Positions 1 to 7,726 of a DNA stretch of 64,000 nucleotides are shown here, piece by piece. How positions within the stretch are numbered: the first letter of the stretch is position 1; every line of letters starts with the position of its first letter. The DNA is from Alitabrizicola rongguiensis (GTDB taxonomy: Bacteria; Pseudomonadota; Alphaproteobacteria; Rhodobacterales; Rhodobacteraceae), in contig NZ_JAKENF010000003.1 in the NCBI RefSeq assembly GCF_021491355.1, positions 186,001-250,000 on the forward strand. Reading direction: 5' to 3'. The notes beneath the pieces were generated by a model. It was not told the origin of the DNA and did no database searches. It worked only from the letters and a program-made list of their open reading frames with translations. The translations under genes were made by a program, and so were the position numbers.

Positions 1-1112
1 TTTGCCGCCGTGCCAAGACGCGAGATAAAGCCTGCCTTGCCAACTTCCGTTTCGGTCACCAGCGGCAGGCGGGCATCGGGAAGATCGGGGACGTGGATCA
101 CCAGCTCGGCCGCCTGCGTGCCGGCCGGGATCGGCGCCATGAGCGGGCCGGTATAGCTGACCTCGGCCGTCACCGCCTCCTGCACCTGCGACGGCACGAG
201 CAGCGAGATATCCTCTGCCGGCACCAGCCCGACCGAAGGCGCGTCGCCCAGCCAGACATTGGCCGAGGCGATGCGCTGGCCCTTCTTGGCGACGGTCTTC
301 TCGACGAACTGGCGGAAGGCCCAGTTGACGATCTTCTCGGCTTCCTGGGACCGGGCGGTGTCGCTTGGCAGGCCGCTGATCACGAGGATGATGCGGCGGT
401 CGCCCTGCACGACCGATCCGACAAGGCCATAGCCCGCTTCGGTCGTGTGCCCGGTCTTCAGGCCATCCGCGCCGATGTTCAGCTTCAGAAGCGGGTTGCG
501 GTTGAAGCGGTTGGCGGGCGAGCGGTCCTTGTAGTCGAATTCGGTCTCCTTGAAGACCGCGTATTCCTCGGGGAACTGGGTGATGAGGCGCAGGGCGAGG
601 ATGCCTAGGTCATGCATGCTCATGCGCTGGCCAGGGTCGGGCCAGCCCGAGGCGTTGGCGAAGGTCGAATTGGTCATGCCAAGCGCCTGCGCCCGCTCGG
701 TCATCTGGCGGGCAAAGGCCTCTTCCGACCCCGCAAGCCCTTCGGCCACGACGACGCAGGCATCGTTGCCTGAATTGATGATGATGCCGTGGATCAGTTC
801 GCGCACGCTCGGCCGGTCCAGTTCGTTCAGGAACATGGTCGAGCCTTCCATCGACTTCGCCTTGGTCGAGACGGCAAAGGTCGTATCCATCGTGACGCGG
901 CCGTCCTGAAGCGCCTCGAACAGCATGTTCAGGGTCATCAGCTTCGACATCGAGGCGGGCGGCAGCGGCACGTTGGCATTCTTGTCCATAAGCACGGTCT
1001 GCGTCCCGACGTCATAGACCCAAGCCGAGGTCGCCGCCGTTTCGAAGGCCCGTGCGGGCAGGGCCATCACGACAAGCGCGGCAAGCGTCAGGCGGAGGAG
1101 GCGTTTGAACAT
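1..1112 (-). CDS. dacC: D-alanyl-D-alanine carboxypeptidase (PBP5/6 type), partial at left edge
   Basis: Penicillin-binding DD-carboxypeptidase that trims the terminal D-Ala of peptidoglycan stem peptides in the periplasm. Reading leftwards from the ATG at 1110-1112, the first ~22 residues form a signal peptide ending in ALPARA. The three active-site motifs are in order: SMSK (residues 54-57), SGN (114-116) and KTG followed by HT (219-221). The frame stays open to base 1, so the C-terminal end lies outside the window; about 370 residues are visible, close to the usual length. The start lies 23 bp after the stop of the SPOR lipoprotein gene, so the two are probably co-transcribed. The family assignment is secure; the choice of paralogue name is an inference. 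Confidence 0.93.
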   Translation of the reverse strand, partial: MFKRLLRLTLAALVVMALPARAFETAATSAWVYDVGTQTVLMDKNANVPLPPASMSKLMTLNMLFEALQDGRVTMDTTFAVSTKAKSMEGSTMFLNELDRPSVRELIHGIIINSGNDACVVVAEGLAGSEEAFARQMTERAQALGMTNSTFANASGWPDPGQRMSMHDLGILALRLITQFPEEYAVFKETEFDYKDRSPANRFNRNPLLKLNIGADGLKTGHTTEAGYGLVGSVVQGDRRIILVISGLPSDTARSQEAEKIVNWAFRQFVEKTVAKKGQRIASANVWLGDAPSVGLVPAEDISLLVPSQVQEAVTAEVSYTGPLMAPIPAGTQAAELVIHVPDLPDARLPLVTETEVGKAGFISRLGTAA

Positions 1113-1135
1113 GCGTCCGGTCCTTTCAACAGTCG

Positions 1136-2239
1136 TCAGCGCGACACGTAATACGCGTCCTTGAACCCAAGCCCCTTGACCTTGGCCATCAGCGCCTCGC
1201 GTTCGGCGGGGGTGTTGGCCGGCCCGGCGACGACGGTCCAGAAGATCTTGCCGTTGCTGCGCTCGGTGCGCACGGTGGCAGAGCTGCCGGCCTTTTTCAC
1301 CATCTCTGCGGCCCGGTTTGCGTTGGCCTCGACGCTGAAGATGCCGAGCTGGATCATGCTCTTGCCGCCAGATGCCGCGGGGGTGGCCGGTGCCGGCGCC
1401 TTGGCAGGGGCAGGTTTAGCGGCGGTGGTGGCAGTGGCGAGCGGCGCCGTCGCGACCGCGGCCGGAGCAGCGCTCGAAGGCTTGGCTCCGGGGGCTGCCG
1501 CGTCCGCAGTTGCCGTTGCCGCATCAGCCTCGGGCGTCTTGTCGCGCTGCCACCAGCGTTTCTTCTTGGGCGGTTCGGCGGTTGCCTCGGCTTCGGCGCC
1601 CGCGGTGGCTGGAGCAGCAGTGGCGGCCGCAGCAGTCGCCATCGCCGCGCCAGCGGCTGCAGGTTTCGCGGCGGGCTTTGCCTCGGCCTTGTCGATTGCG
1701 GCCGAAACGGCGGTCGCATCCATTCCTTCGGCACTGACCGTTTCGGCCGAGTCGAGGATCGGAGCGGCCGCTGCATCCGCGGCGGGGCCTTCCTCGCGCC
1801 GGAGCGCCGTGATGTTCAGTTTGGCCGGCTTGCCCGCGATCATGCCGAGCGCATCGGCCGCGTCCGAGGAGATCTGGATCTTCGGCCCGGGATTGTCGCG
1901 TTCTCGCCGGAACAGGGCGCCGATGACGAACTTGCCGTTGTCGGTGTTGCGGATGATGACACGTTCGGGGTCCTTCGCATCAGGCGAGGCCGCCCAGACG
2001 CCGCCAAGCGACGGACGTCCATCCCAAAGGCCCTGCTCGGTGGTCTGGAACACCTCCGGAGCCTCGACATCGCGGTCGACGAGTCGGGTCGAACTCCTGG
2101 TCGGGGCCGCCGTGGCGGAGGCCGGCTTGTCCGAGGCGCCGACGCCGCCTGTCGGCGAGGTGCCTTCCTGGCAGGCGCTTAGCGCCAGAACCGAAACCGT
2201 CATGAGTGCGATGAGACGCGCGCTTGCCCGCATGGTCAT
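1136..2239 (-). CDS. SPOR-domain lipoprotein
   Basis: Predicted 367-residue lipoprotein of the cell envelope. The N-terminus is a lipoprotein signal with lipobox LSAC (Cys at residue 23). The middle (~residues 110-290) is Ala/Pro/Lys-rich low-complexity linker. The last ~75 residues form a SPOR fold (IQLGIFS, then VVAGP), which binds denuded septal glycan. I chose ATG 2237-2239 because AAAGGGA precedes it and the signal peptide starts there; the frame is open further upstream (to 2473) but that part is Arg-rich with no signal. It immediately precedes the DD-carboxypeptidase gene, consistent with a septal peptidoglycan role. Confidence 0.88.
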   Translation of the reverse strand: MTMRASARLIALMTVSVLALSACQEGTSPTGGVGASDKPASATAAPTRSSTRLVDRDVEAPEVFQTTEQGLWDGRPSLGGVWAASPDAKDPERVIIRNTDNGKFVIGALFRRERDNPGPKIQISSDAADALGMIAGKPAKLNITALRREEGPAADAAAAPILDSAETVSAEGMDATAVSAAIDKAEAKPAAKPAAAGAAMATAAAATAAPATAGAEAEATAEPPKKKRWWQRDKTPEADAATATADAAAPGAKPSSAAPAAVATAPLATATTAAKPAPAKAPAPATPAASGGKSMIQLGIFSVEANANRAAEMVKKAGSSATVRTERSNGKIFWTVVAGPANTPAEREALMAKVKGLGFKDAYYVSR

Positions 2240-2309
2240 TAGTCCCTTTCTTGCCGCGCGTTCTTCGCCGCGCTTTCTCGCTCCCCGCGCACCCCGCGGG
2301 GACCTGCCC

Positions 2310-2521
2310 GCGCGCATCATATCGACCTGTATCGGCGCTGGAAAGAGTGGCAGGCGCCTTCGGCGGATTTCCTCTGTCCTTGGCGCGGAGATGTGATCGA
2401 CAGCGAGGCGGTGCTCGACCGCGACGAGATCGGTCTTTCGCAGGCAGTTGCGCGCCGGCGCCAGATCGACCATAAGCCTGCCCGATCACCGATGTTCCGG
2501 AAGTGTGGCCGAGTGGTTTAA
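2310..2521 (+). pseudogene. Possible C-terminal gene remnant running into tRNA-Ser
   Basis: A plus-strand frame with protein-like composition (HIDLYRRWKEWQAPSADF, then a CPWRGDVID stretch and several acidic/basic blocks) ends at a TAA (2519-2521) inside the 5' half of tRNA-Ser. There is no usable start codon or ribosome site close upstream, and the frame dissolves into Arg/Pro-rich sequence before about 2310. It may be the tail of a truncated gene or a chance open frame. I do not recognise the family. Low confidence. Confidence 0.2.
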
Positions 2522-2588
2522 GGCTCTAGTCTTGAAAACTAGCGTGCGGGGAACCGCACCGTGGGTTCGAATCCCACCGCTTCCGCCA
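2499..2588 (+). tRNA. tRNA-Ser (anticodon UGA)
   Basis: Complete 90-nt class II tRNA. The acceptor stem GGAAGTG pairs with CGCTTCC (one G-T pair). The anticodon stem CTAGT/ACTAG encloses the loop CTTGAAA, giving anticodon TGA. A variable arm follows, then the T arm with GGTTCGAATCC. The discriminator is G and CCA is encoded (2586-2588). It marks the left border of a lower-GC accessory segment, and tRNA-Ser genes are common integration sites. No second copy of the tRNA 3' end was seen inside the window, so an att site is not demonstrated. Confidence 0.97.
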
Positions 2589-2666
2589 TTGTTGCCAAGT
2601 TCGTTTGAGCGTCGGAGCCCGCGACTTGTCTGTGCAGTACTTTCCCCCTAATTGAGCCTCGTTCAC

Positions 2667-2685
2667 AAAGGCTGTCGCCTTTTCG
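2667..2685 (+). terminator. Weak hairpin after tRNA-Ser
   Basis: AAAGGC (2667-2672), loop TGTC and GCCTTT (2677-2682) form a 6-bp hairpin ending in a short T run. It lies about 80 bases after tRNA-Ser and about 90 bases beyond the stop of the convergent sulfotransferase gene, so it may serve either. The stem is short. Confidence 0.3.
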
Positions 2686-2776
2686 CCGCCACAAAAATAG
2701 ATAAGCATTTAGAACCCGGAGCGTCCAAAGGGGCATAAGGCTGCCTGACTTCGTCTCACCGATTGTGGGCATCTCG

Positions 2777-3859
2777 CTAGAGATAGCTGGGCTGAACCTT
2801 TTCAATCTTTGGCGGGTTCAGGCGGCCTTCTTCCCATTCCACTATACTACCTCCCAAAAGCCGGCTGAGTTCACTGGTCGCATTCCTGAAAAATCGCGCA
2901 TTGAGTTCGACAACTTCGTCTATTGTCAACGAGGTGGTCATGGACTCATAGTGTCCAAGATATCGTCTCTTGGTTGCGACGTCTAGGTTTCTTATTACTG
3001 AAATATGGCGGGGATCCCTTTCGATGATGATATCGCCACGAGAAAACGAGTCGCCTTTCTGGCTTACCCCGTCGGAGTCGACCCGGTACACTGCGGGCAG
3101 ATAAGCTCGGTTCGCCCGTATATCTGCAAGGGTTCCAGGTCCCCTCCATTCAGTAACAATTTCTTGACTTTCGATGCGTTCGCTGGAAGTGATTCCCCGA
3201 ATTGGCTCGAAGTTGGCGGGATCAATCGAGAGTAGATTGCAGATCTTGGAGTATGCAATCGAAAGGTCCGGGCCCACATCCCGTTCATAGATGAGGATTA
3301 GTAGATTCCGACGGGCAATCGGTCCCCAAAAGGTGCGCTTCAAAAATCTTACCTGATCTTCAAAGGTGACGAGTTTTCCGCTTGATTGCCTTTCCTCGAG
3401 GTAGGCTTCAAACGACCCCGTTGCCGGAGGCAATGCGCGGAAACCATCGACATTTCTTACACGATGCAAGTAGTGAGACCAATGCCACATAAGGGGGTGC
3501 CGGATGCATGTGCTGAAGTAAGTATGCCTTGGCGTTCTTGTTTTAAAGATGCGCCCGATGCATTTCTTGTACTCATCACCGGAAGAGTAACTCGGTGAAT
3601 AGATATAGCTGGTTGAGAAATCGCCGGCTATCTTCTCGCCCTTATAGTGAGAGAATCGATCCTTCCAAAAATATCCCTCACCCCTGGAATAATACTCGTC
3701 ATCGTAATAGAAGTTTGGCTCTTTACCTCGCGCTGCGCAAAAATCGCGATGTTTGCTAAGGATGTAGTAAAGCGTAGTGCTCCCAGTTTTGGGGGCACAG
3801 TGAAAATAGTTTGGGGCCTCGAGCGGCCAACGCGGCTTTTGAGAAAGTCCCCTGAGCAT
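2777..3859 (-). CDS. Sulfotransferase family protein
   Basis: Predicted 360-residue PAPS-dependent sulfotransferase. Near the N-terminus, PKTGSTTL (residues 23-30) matches the 5'-phosphosulfate-binding loop of the family, and FSTSYIYSP with CIRHPLMWHWSHY further in resembles the 3'-phosphate-binding region. No signal peptide or membrane segment is visible, so it is probably cytosolic; the acceptor (polysaccharide or other glycan) is unknown. GAGG lies just upstream of the ATG at 3859. Base composition is clearly lower in GC than the surrounding chromosome, and it sits between tRNA-Ser and two broken insertion sequences, which suggests horizontal acquisition. Known relatives often lie in surface-polysaccharide islands, but no partner genes are left here. 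Confidence 0.8.
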   Translation of the reverse strand: MLRGLSQKPRWPLEAPNYFHCAPKTGSTTLYYILSKHRDFCAARGKEPNFYYDDEYYSRGEGYFWKDRFSHYKGEKIAGDFSTSYIYSPSYSSGDEYKKCIGRIFKTRTPRHTYFSTCIRHPLMWHWSHYLHRVRNVDGFRALPPATGSFEAYLEERQSSGKLVTFEDQVRFLKRTFWGPIARRNLLILIYERDVGPDLSIAYSKICNLLSIDPANFEPIRGITSSERIESQEIVTEWRGPGTLADIRANRAYLPAVYRVDSDGVSQKGDSFSRGDIIIERDPRHISVIRNLDVATKRRYLGHYESMTTSLTIDEVVELNARFFRNATSELSRLLGGSIVEWEEGRLNPPKIEKVQPSYL

Positions 3860-3985
3860 TGCCCTCTAGCCTTTCAGTCTCTTTCGAAATTACGCACATA
3901 ACGCCGGTGCAATCAAGGCTCCTCCGGTTATCCAAATCCATCTATCGACCCATTCATTCTGCAGCTGGGTTCAGGCTCATTCCGT
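3860..3985. other. Intergenic stretch of the island
   Basis: Holds the ribosome-binding region of the sulfotransferase gene (AGGCTAGAGGGC before its ATG) and the presumed terminal sequence of the decayed IS5-type element. No other feature was recognised. Confidence 0.4.
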
Positions 3986-4390
3986 TCAGAGCCAGAGGTT
4001 GACAGTTGCGTCGAGTTCGATGGTGTAAGGAAGATGGCTGAGTACGGATCGTTTCGCGTCACGCTCCGGCGCCATTCGCCAAGGTTGCGAACATGATTCG
4101 GGTGTCATTGTGCTAGCTATGGCGTCTGAGCACGTAGTGGACCCTGGCTTGCAGTTTCTTCTGGCCTTGGATGCGGGATCCTAACCCCTGGTCTTTCAAG
4201 GCATTCGGATACCTCTCAATTCGTCATGGCCCCTGCCCGGTATGAGATGCTTCACCTCCAGAATGTTGCGAAGGATCATGGTGTTTCCTGTGTAGTCACT
4301 GACCTGACCCCTCGTGATGAGAAATTTCATTGATCTGCCGTGGCATCCACCATAGTGCGAGGCTGGGTGTTTGGCGCGGTTTTTGTGCAC
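3986..4390 (-). pseudogene. Decayed IS5-family (IS427-like) transposase
   Basis: Minus-strand remains of a DDE transposase split over several frames. In order they read: KFLITRGQVSDYTG (compare the family's FFITAGQVSDYTG), a region matching the D-R-G-Y-D segment but reading GRGHDE, then NALKDQGL (family DALKDKGI), IMFATLANG, WRRSVTRNDPYSAIFL and finally ELDATVNLWL followed by TGA (family LAATVIFWL). At least three frameshifts and in-frame stops separate these pieces, so no protein can be made. The N-terminal third is missing or unrecognisable. The recognition rests on remembered family consensus, not an alignment. Confidence 0.7.
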
Positions 4391-4832
4391 CCATTAATGG
4401 CCTATCCGCGCCATTTTCATTGCTTAGCGGGACGCGCTACGGTGGGCTTTCAGGGGCGGCGAATTGACCATCTCCCGCGTCTGTTTGGGAAGGTTTGAGG
4501 CTTTGCCCGTTGTGATACTTGCATAGCGTCAATCCTTCTGCCGCGCTCCTGACGGCGTGGAGGGCGTGCGGCGGCACTTGCTAAGTGGCATCGAGGCAGG
4601 GCGACTGAGATATCTCCTTGAAGCCTTGGCGCTTTAAAGGGGCGCTAGTGGGTTTGTTTGCATCGTAAGAATCCGTGATCTCGCGAAGTTCGCTTACCAC
4701 CAAGCAGGTTCCTTGTCTCCTGATCCCTCATGTCCAACATGGTGAACTAGAGCATACTTCACGCAACTGTCCCTCAGATATCCTAGCCCTTGAAGTGACG
4801 GCGCATCCCAGAAATCGGGCTCTGGAAAAGCT
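4391..4832. other. Unassigned island DNA, no intact gene
   Basis: About 440 bases with no convincing open frame, RNA gene or repeat. A short plus-strand frame ending at the TAA near 4636 (SGIEAGRLRYLLEALAL) looks protein-like and may be debris of another gene, but its family was not recognised. Together with the two broken insertion sequences this looks like decaying accessory DNA. Confidence 0.4.
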
Positions 4833-4858
4833 TGACCTGCTCCCCGGATTGTCCTCGT

Positions 4859-5179
4859 TCAGAAGTTAGTTCTGTTCAGGGTTTGGTCATTTAGTGACCG
4901 GTTGAGGAACTCCCGCGGCGTGAGCCCTTCGAGGCTCGTGTGCGGGCGGTGATAGTTGTAGTTGTCACGCCATGCGACGATCAACTGTCGCGCGTGGCGC
5001 AGACTGGTGAACAGGTGCTCGTTGAGGCATTCGTCTCGAAGTCGGCCATTGAAGCTTTCGACGATGCCGTTTTGCATGGGCTTGCCCGGCGCGATGTAAT
5101 GCTTTTCGACATTCCGGTCCTGTTGCCAGGTCAGGATCGTGTTCGAGGTCAGTTCCGTGCCGTTGTTGCTGACCACCAT
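4859..5179 (-). pseudogene. IS3-family transposase orfB, C-terminal fragment
   Basis: About 106 residues of the catalytic (rve-type integrase) domain. It begins at the region around the second acidic residue (SNNGTELTS, where the family has DNGTE) and runs through the glutamate motif ([17 protein letters not shown]) to the C-terminal [13 protein letters not shown] segment. The first catalytic Asp and the N-terminal half are absent, and the second catalytic Asp reads Asn. It is therefore inactive. It is joined directly to the orfA fragment by an internal deletion. Confidence 0.85.
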
Positions 5180-5346
5180 CTAGGGACAGCCTCGCTGACC
5201 TCCATGCCGCCATACGTAGAGCGCCAGTTGTAGAACGTCGCATCACTGATTCCGTGCCTCCGGCAAAGCTGCGACGCGCTCAAACCAGCCTGATGCTCCT
5301 TCAGGATGCCGATGATCTGTTGTTCCGTGAACCTGCTGCGCTTCAT
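5149..5346 (-). pseudogene. IS3-family transposase orfA, N-terminal fragment
   Basis: The first ~50 residues are the helix-turn-helix part of an IS3 orfA (RFTEQQIIGILKEHQAG, then LCRRHGISDATFYNWR). After YGGMEVSEA, near the deletion junction at about 5180-5190, the frame continues into unrelated residues and stops at residue 65, so the leucine-zipper half is lost. The ATG at 5344-5346 is the normal family start. The fragment overlaps the reading frame of the orfB remnant. Confidence 0.85.
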
Positions 5347-5526
5347 GTCCGTCTCCTTCGCTGGAGAACAGACTAACCTAAAAGTGCGGACGCTTCAGGG
5401 GGGCAGGTCAAGCGGAGTGCGATTGAGGCGATTTGCGAAGTCTCGGCCTGTTTGACCAGTTGGAATGGATCGCCAAGTCAAAGGGCCGGTAGGAGACGCA
5501 TGGCAAGAGACCGACGAGGTTGATAA

Positions 5527-6585
5527 GTGATAGTTTCGAACCGCACGGAAACCAGAGCCTTGTTACGAACGCAACTCCCTGATGTTGGGAGCACCTCACT
5601 TGTCCGCTCTGCCGCGCGCCTTTCCGTCGCGCCGATGATGGACTGGACGGACCGTCATTGCAGGTACTTCCACCGGCTGATGACCCGTCGCGCGATGCTC
5701 TACACCGAAATGGTGACTTCGGCGGCGATCGTTCATGGTCCAAAGGCCCGGCTTCTTGATTATTCGGGCGAAGAGCATCCGGTCGCGCTGCAACTCGGCG
5801 GGTCAGAGCCAGCAGAGCTGGCGCAGGCGGTCCGGATCGCCCGTGACTGGGGCTATGACGAGATCAACCTGAATGTCGGCTGTCCGTCGGACAGGGTGCA
5901 ATCAGGCTGCTTCGGTGCAGTGCTGATGAAGGAGCCACAGCTGGTGGCCGATTGCGTGGCCGCAATGATCGATGAAAGCCCGGTGCCGATTACGGTCAAA
6001 TGTCGCATCGGTGTGGACGATCAGGTTCCAGAGCAGGTATTGCCTGCGTTTCTGGAAACGGTCAGCCAGGCAGGGGTCGATCATTTCATCATCCATGCCC
6101 GCAAAGCCTGGCTTCAGGGGCTGAGCCCGAAGGAAAACCGCGAGATTCCGCCGCTCGACTACCCGCTTGTCCTGGAGATGAAGCGCGCGTTCCCGCATCT
6201 GACGATCGCGATCAATGGTGGGATCACATCTCTCGAGCAGGCAGACGGCCTGCTTGAACAGGGGCTCGATGGCGTGATGATCGGCCGGGCGGCCTATCAC
6301 GAACCGGGCAACACGCTGATCGGGGCGGATGGTCTCTGGGGCGACGGACCGGGGCGGGATGCCTTTGCCGTGGTCGAGGCGATGCGGTCCTATATCGGGC
6401 GGCATCTGGAGCAGGGTGGCCGGCTTCACCAGGTCACTCGCCACATGCTCGGCCTGTTCCATGGCCGCCCAGGCGCGCGGGGCTGGCGGCGTGTCCTGTC
6501 CGAAGGTGCGAGCCGACCCGGCGCGGGACTGGAGCTGATCGACGCGGCCCTTGCGGAACTGCAACCTCAGCCTGCAACCTCCTGA
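5527..6585 (+). CDS. dusA: tRNA-dihydrouridine synthase A
   Basis: FMN-dependent enzyme that reduces uridine at positions 20/20a of tRNAs. The core begins with SVAPMMDWTDRHCR, the hallmark FMN-binding start of DusA. It continues with EINLNVGCPSDRVQ, the catalytic Cys region SGCFGAVLM, TVKCRIGVD, IHARKAWLQGLSPKENR and INGGI, then GVMIGRAAY. Length from the GTG at 5527 is 352 residues, about 20-25 residues longer at the N-terminus than relatives I recall. The start is uncertain: a well-placed AGGAG-ATG at 5500 is in the same frame but is followed by TGA TAA after seven codons. GTG 5527 or TTG 5560 may be used. The gene borders the IS-containing island. Confidence 0.92.
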   Translation: MIVSNRTETRALLRTQLPDVGSTSLVRSAARLSVAPMMDWTDRHCRYFHRLMTRRAMLYTEMVTSAAIVHGPKARLLDYSGEEHPVALQLGGSEPAELAQAVRIARDWGYDEINLNVGCPSDRVQSGCFGAVLMKEPQLVADCVAAMIDESPVPITVKCRIGVDDQVPEQVLPAFLETVSQAGVDHFIIHARKAWLQGLSPKENREIPPLDYPLVLEMKRAFPHLTIAINGGITSLEQADGLLEQGLDGVMIGRAAYHEPGNTLIGADGLWGDGPGRDAFAVVEAMRSYIGRHLEQGGRLHQVTRHMLGLFHGRPGARGWRRVLSEGASRPGAGLELIDAALAELQPQPATS

Positions 6586-6709
6586 CGGCGCAGCCTGCAC
6601 GAGACGCTGCCGACGCCGACGCCAATCTGCCCACAACCGTCGAATTTCGTGCGGTGCCGAGGGAAATTCGTCGCTAGGGTCAAAGGCCACGAAGGCAGCA
6701 GGACGCACG

Positions 6710-7489
6710 ATGTCATCGCCGATACCAGAGGCGCTTGCCGGAACGGGCTGGGCCCGGCTTCCCTACGATCCGGCGGTGCTGGGCTGGGTTCAGGCGGCGC
6801 TGCCACTGGCCCGCAAGGCCATCGAAGACCCTTCCGGCGAATGGCGTTGTCGCGGCACGTGGTTTCCGGGTGTGGATGCCCTGGCGAACGACGAGACGGG
6901 CGCAGTGGCCGGCAAACCCTTGCCGCCCAGCCTCCGCCGGGCGCTGCCCATGGCGGTCGAGACATGGCACCGGGCGCAGCTGTCGGTGCTCCGGCCCGGG
7001 TATCCGCGCCCCTCGCCAGAGGAAAGCGAGGCGGCCTTCCGCTTTCGCCGGGACCGGGACGCCGCCCATGTGGACGGTCTACTGGCGGTCGGGCCGCGGA
7101 AGCGGCGGATGATCCGCGAGCCGCATGGCTTCATCCTCGGCCTGCCGCTGACCGATGCCGATCCGGATGCGGCGCCGCTTGTCGTCTGGGAAGGCAGTCA
7201 CGAAGTCCTGCGCCGCGCCTTCGCGGGGGCACTGGCCCCGCATTCACAGGCCGAATGGCCAGGAGTCGATCTGACCGACATCTATCAGGCCGCGCGCCGT
7301 GAGGTTTTCGCCACCTGCCGACGGGTCGTGCTTTCCGCGCGACCGGGCGAGGCGCTGTTACTCCACCGACTGGTCTTGCATGGCATGGCCCCCTGGGCCG
7401 ATGGGTCCGTGGCCGATCCGATCGGGCGGGTGAATGCCTATTTCCGTCCCGAGTTGCCCACGGTCGCCGATTGGCTCAGCCAGCCCTGA
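6710..7489 (+). CDS. Putative phytanoyl-CoA dioxygenase-like / 2OG-Fe(II) oxygenase
   Basis: 259-residue protein, probably a cytosolic non-heme iron oxygenase of the cupin-fold superfamily. The HVDGLL motif (about residue 118) fits the H-x-D part of the iron triad; LLLHRLVLHGMAPW near the C-terminus supplies a candidate distal His, and the nearby RVNAYFRPE an Arg that could hold 2-oxoglutarate. ATG 6710 was chosen because AGGA lies just upstream and the predicted protein begins cleanly there; the longer frame overlaps dusA. It follows dusA by 124 bp. The substrate is unknown, and the fold assignment is by motif only. Confidence 0.6.
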   Translation: MSSPIPEALAGTGWARLPYDPAVLGWVQAALPLARKAIEDPSGEWRCRGTWFPGVDALANDETGAVAGKPLPPSLRRALPMAVETWHRAQLSVLRPGYPRPSPEESEAAFRFRRDRDAAHVDGLLAVGPRKRRMIREPHGFILGLPLTDADPDAAPLVVWEGSHEVLRRAFAGALAPHSQAEWPGVDLTDIYQAARREVFATCRRVVLSARPGEALLLHRLVLHGMAPWADGSVADPIGRVNAYFRPELPTVADWLSQP

Positions 7490-7495
7490 GCTGGG

Positions 7496-7726
7496 TCAGC
7501 GATCTAGCCGGCCGATGCGCCCGCCCCGCCGGCGGGCCAGACGCGGGGCGCGCGAGGGCAGGTCGGCGATGATGGCGCTGCGTTCCTCGGGCGTCAGGCG
7601 CGACCAGGCCGAGATTTCCTCGATGCTGCGGTAGCACCCGACGCAGATGCGTTCCTCGGGATGGACGACGCACAGCTTGACGCAGGGCGACTCGATCTCC
7701 TGCCGCTTCCAGACGTCCTGCTTCAC
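7496..7726 (-). CDS. DUF1289 domain protein
   Basis: 76-residue protein with four spaced cysteines (SPCVKLC then CVGCYRS), typical of the small DUF1289 family, presumed metal-binding and of unknown function. The family signature continues as EEISAWSRLTPEER. Its ATG overlaps the stop of ruvX by 4 bp (ATGA), so the two are translationally coupled and form the tail of the ccmI-ruvX transcript. The C-terminal ~15 residues are Arg-rich. Confidence 0.88.
   Translation of the reverse strand: MKQDVWKRQEIESPCVKLCVVHPEERICVGCYRSIEEISAWSRLTPEERSAIIADLPSRAPRLARRRGGRIGRLDR

Larger units (their letters stand above)
4833..5410 (-). mobile_element. Internally deleted IS3-family insertion sequence
   Basis: A 578-bp remnant bounded by related ends. 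The left end starts TGACCTGCTCCCCGGA; the right end, read on the minus strand, starts TGACCTGCCCCCCTGAAGCG, so at least 12 of the first 13 positions agree and both ends have the IS3-type TG...CA termini. Full elements are about 1.2-1.3 kb. Only the start of orfA and the end of orfB remain. The triplet AGC occurs at 4829-4831 and 5411-5413, but with one extra T on the left, so a target duplication is only suggestive. Confidence 0.75.

Noticed and set aside
2539-2805. Minus-strand frame ending with AEAVGFEPTVRFPAR
   Set aside because: It is the antisense of tRNA-Ser, a known source of false proteins.
2589-5526. A direct-repeat attachment site from the tRNA-Ser 3' end
   Set aside because: No second copy of the tRNA 3' sequence was seen between 2589 and 5526, so integration at this tRNA is not demonstrated.
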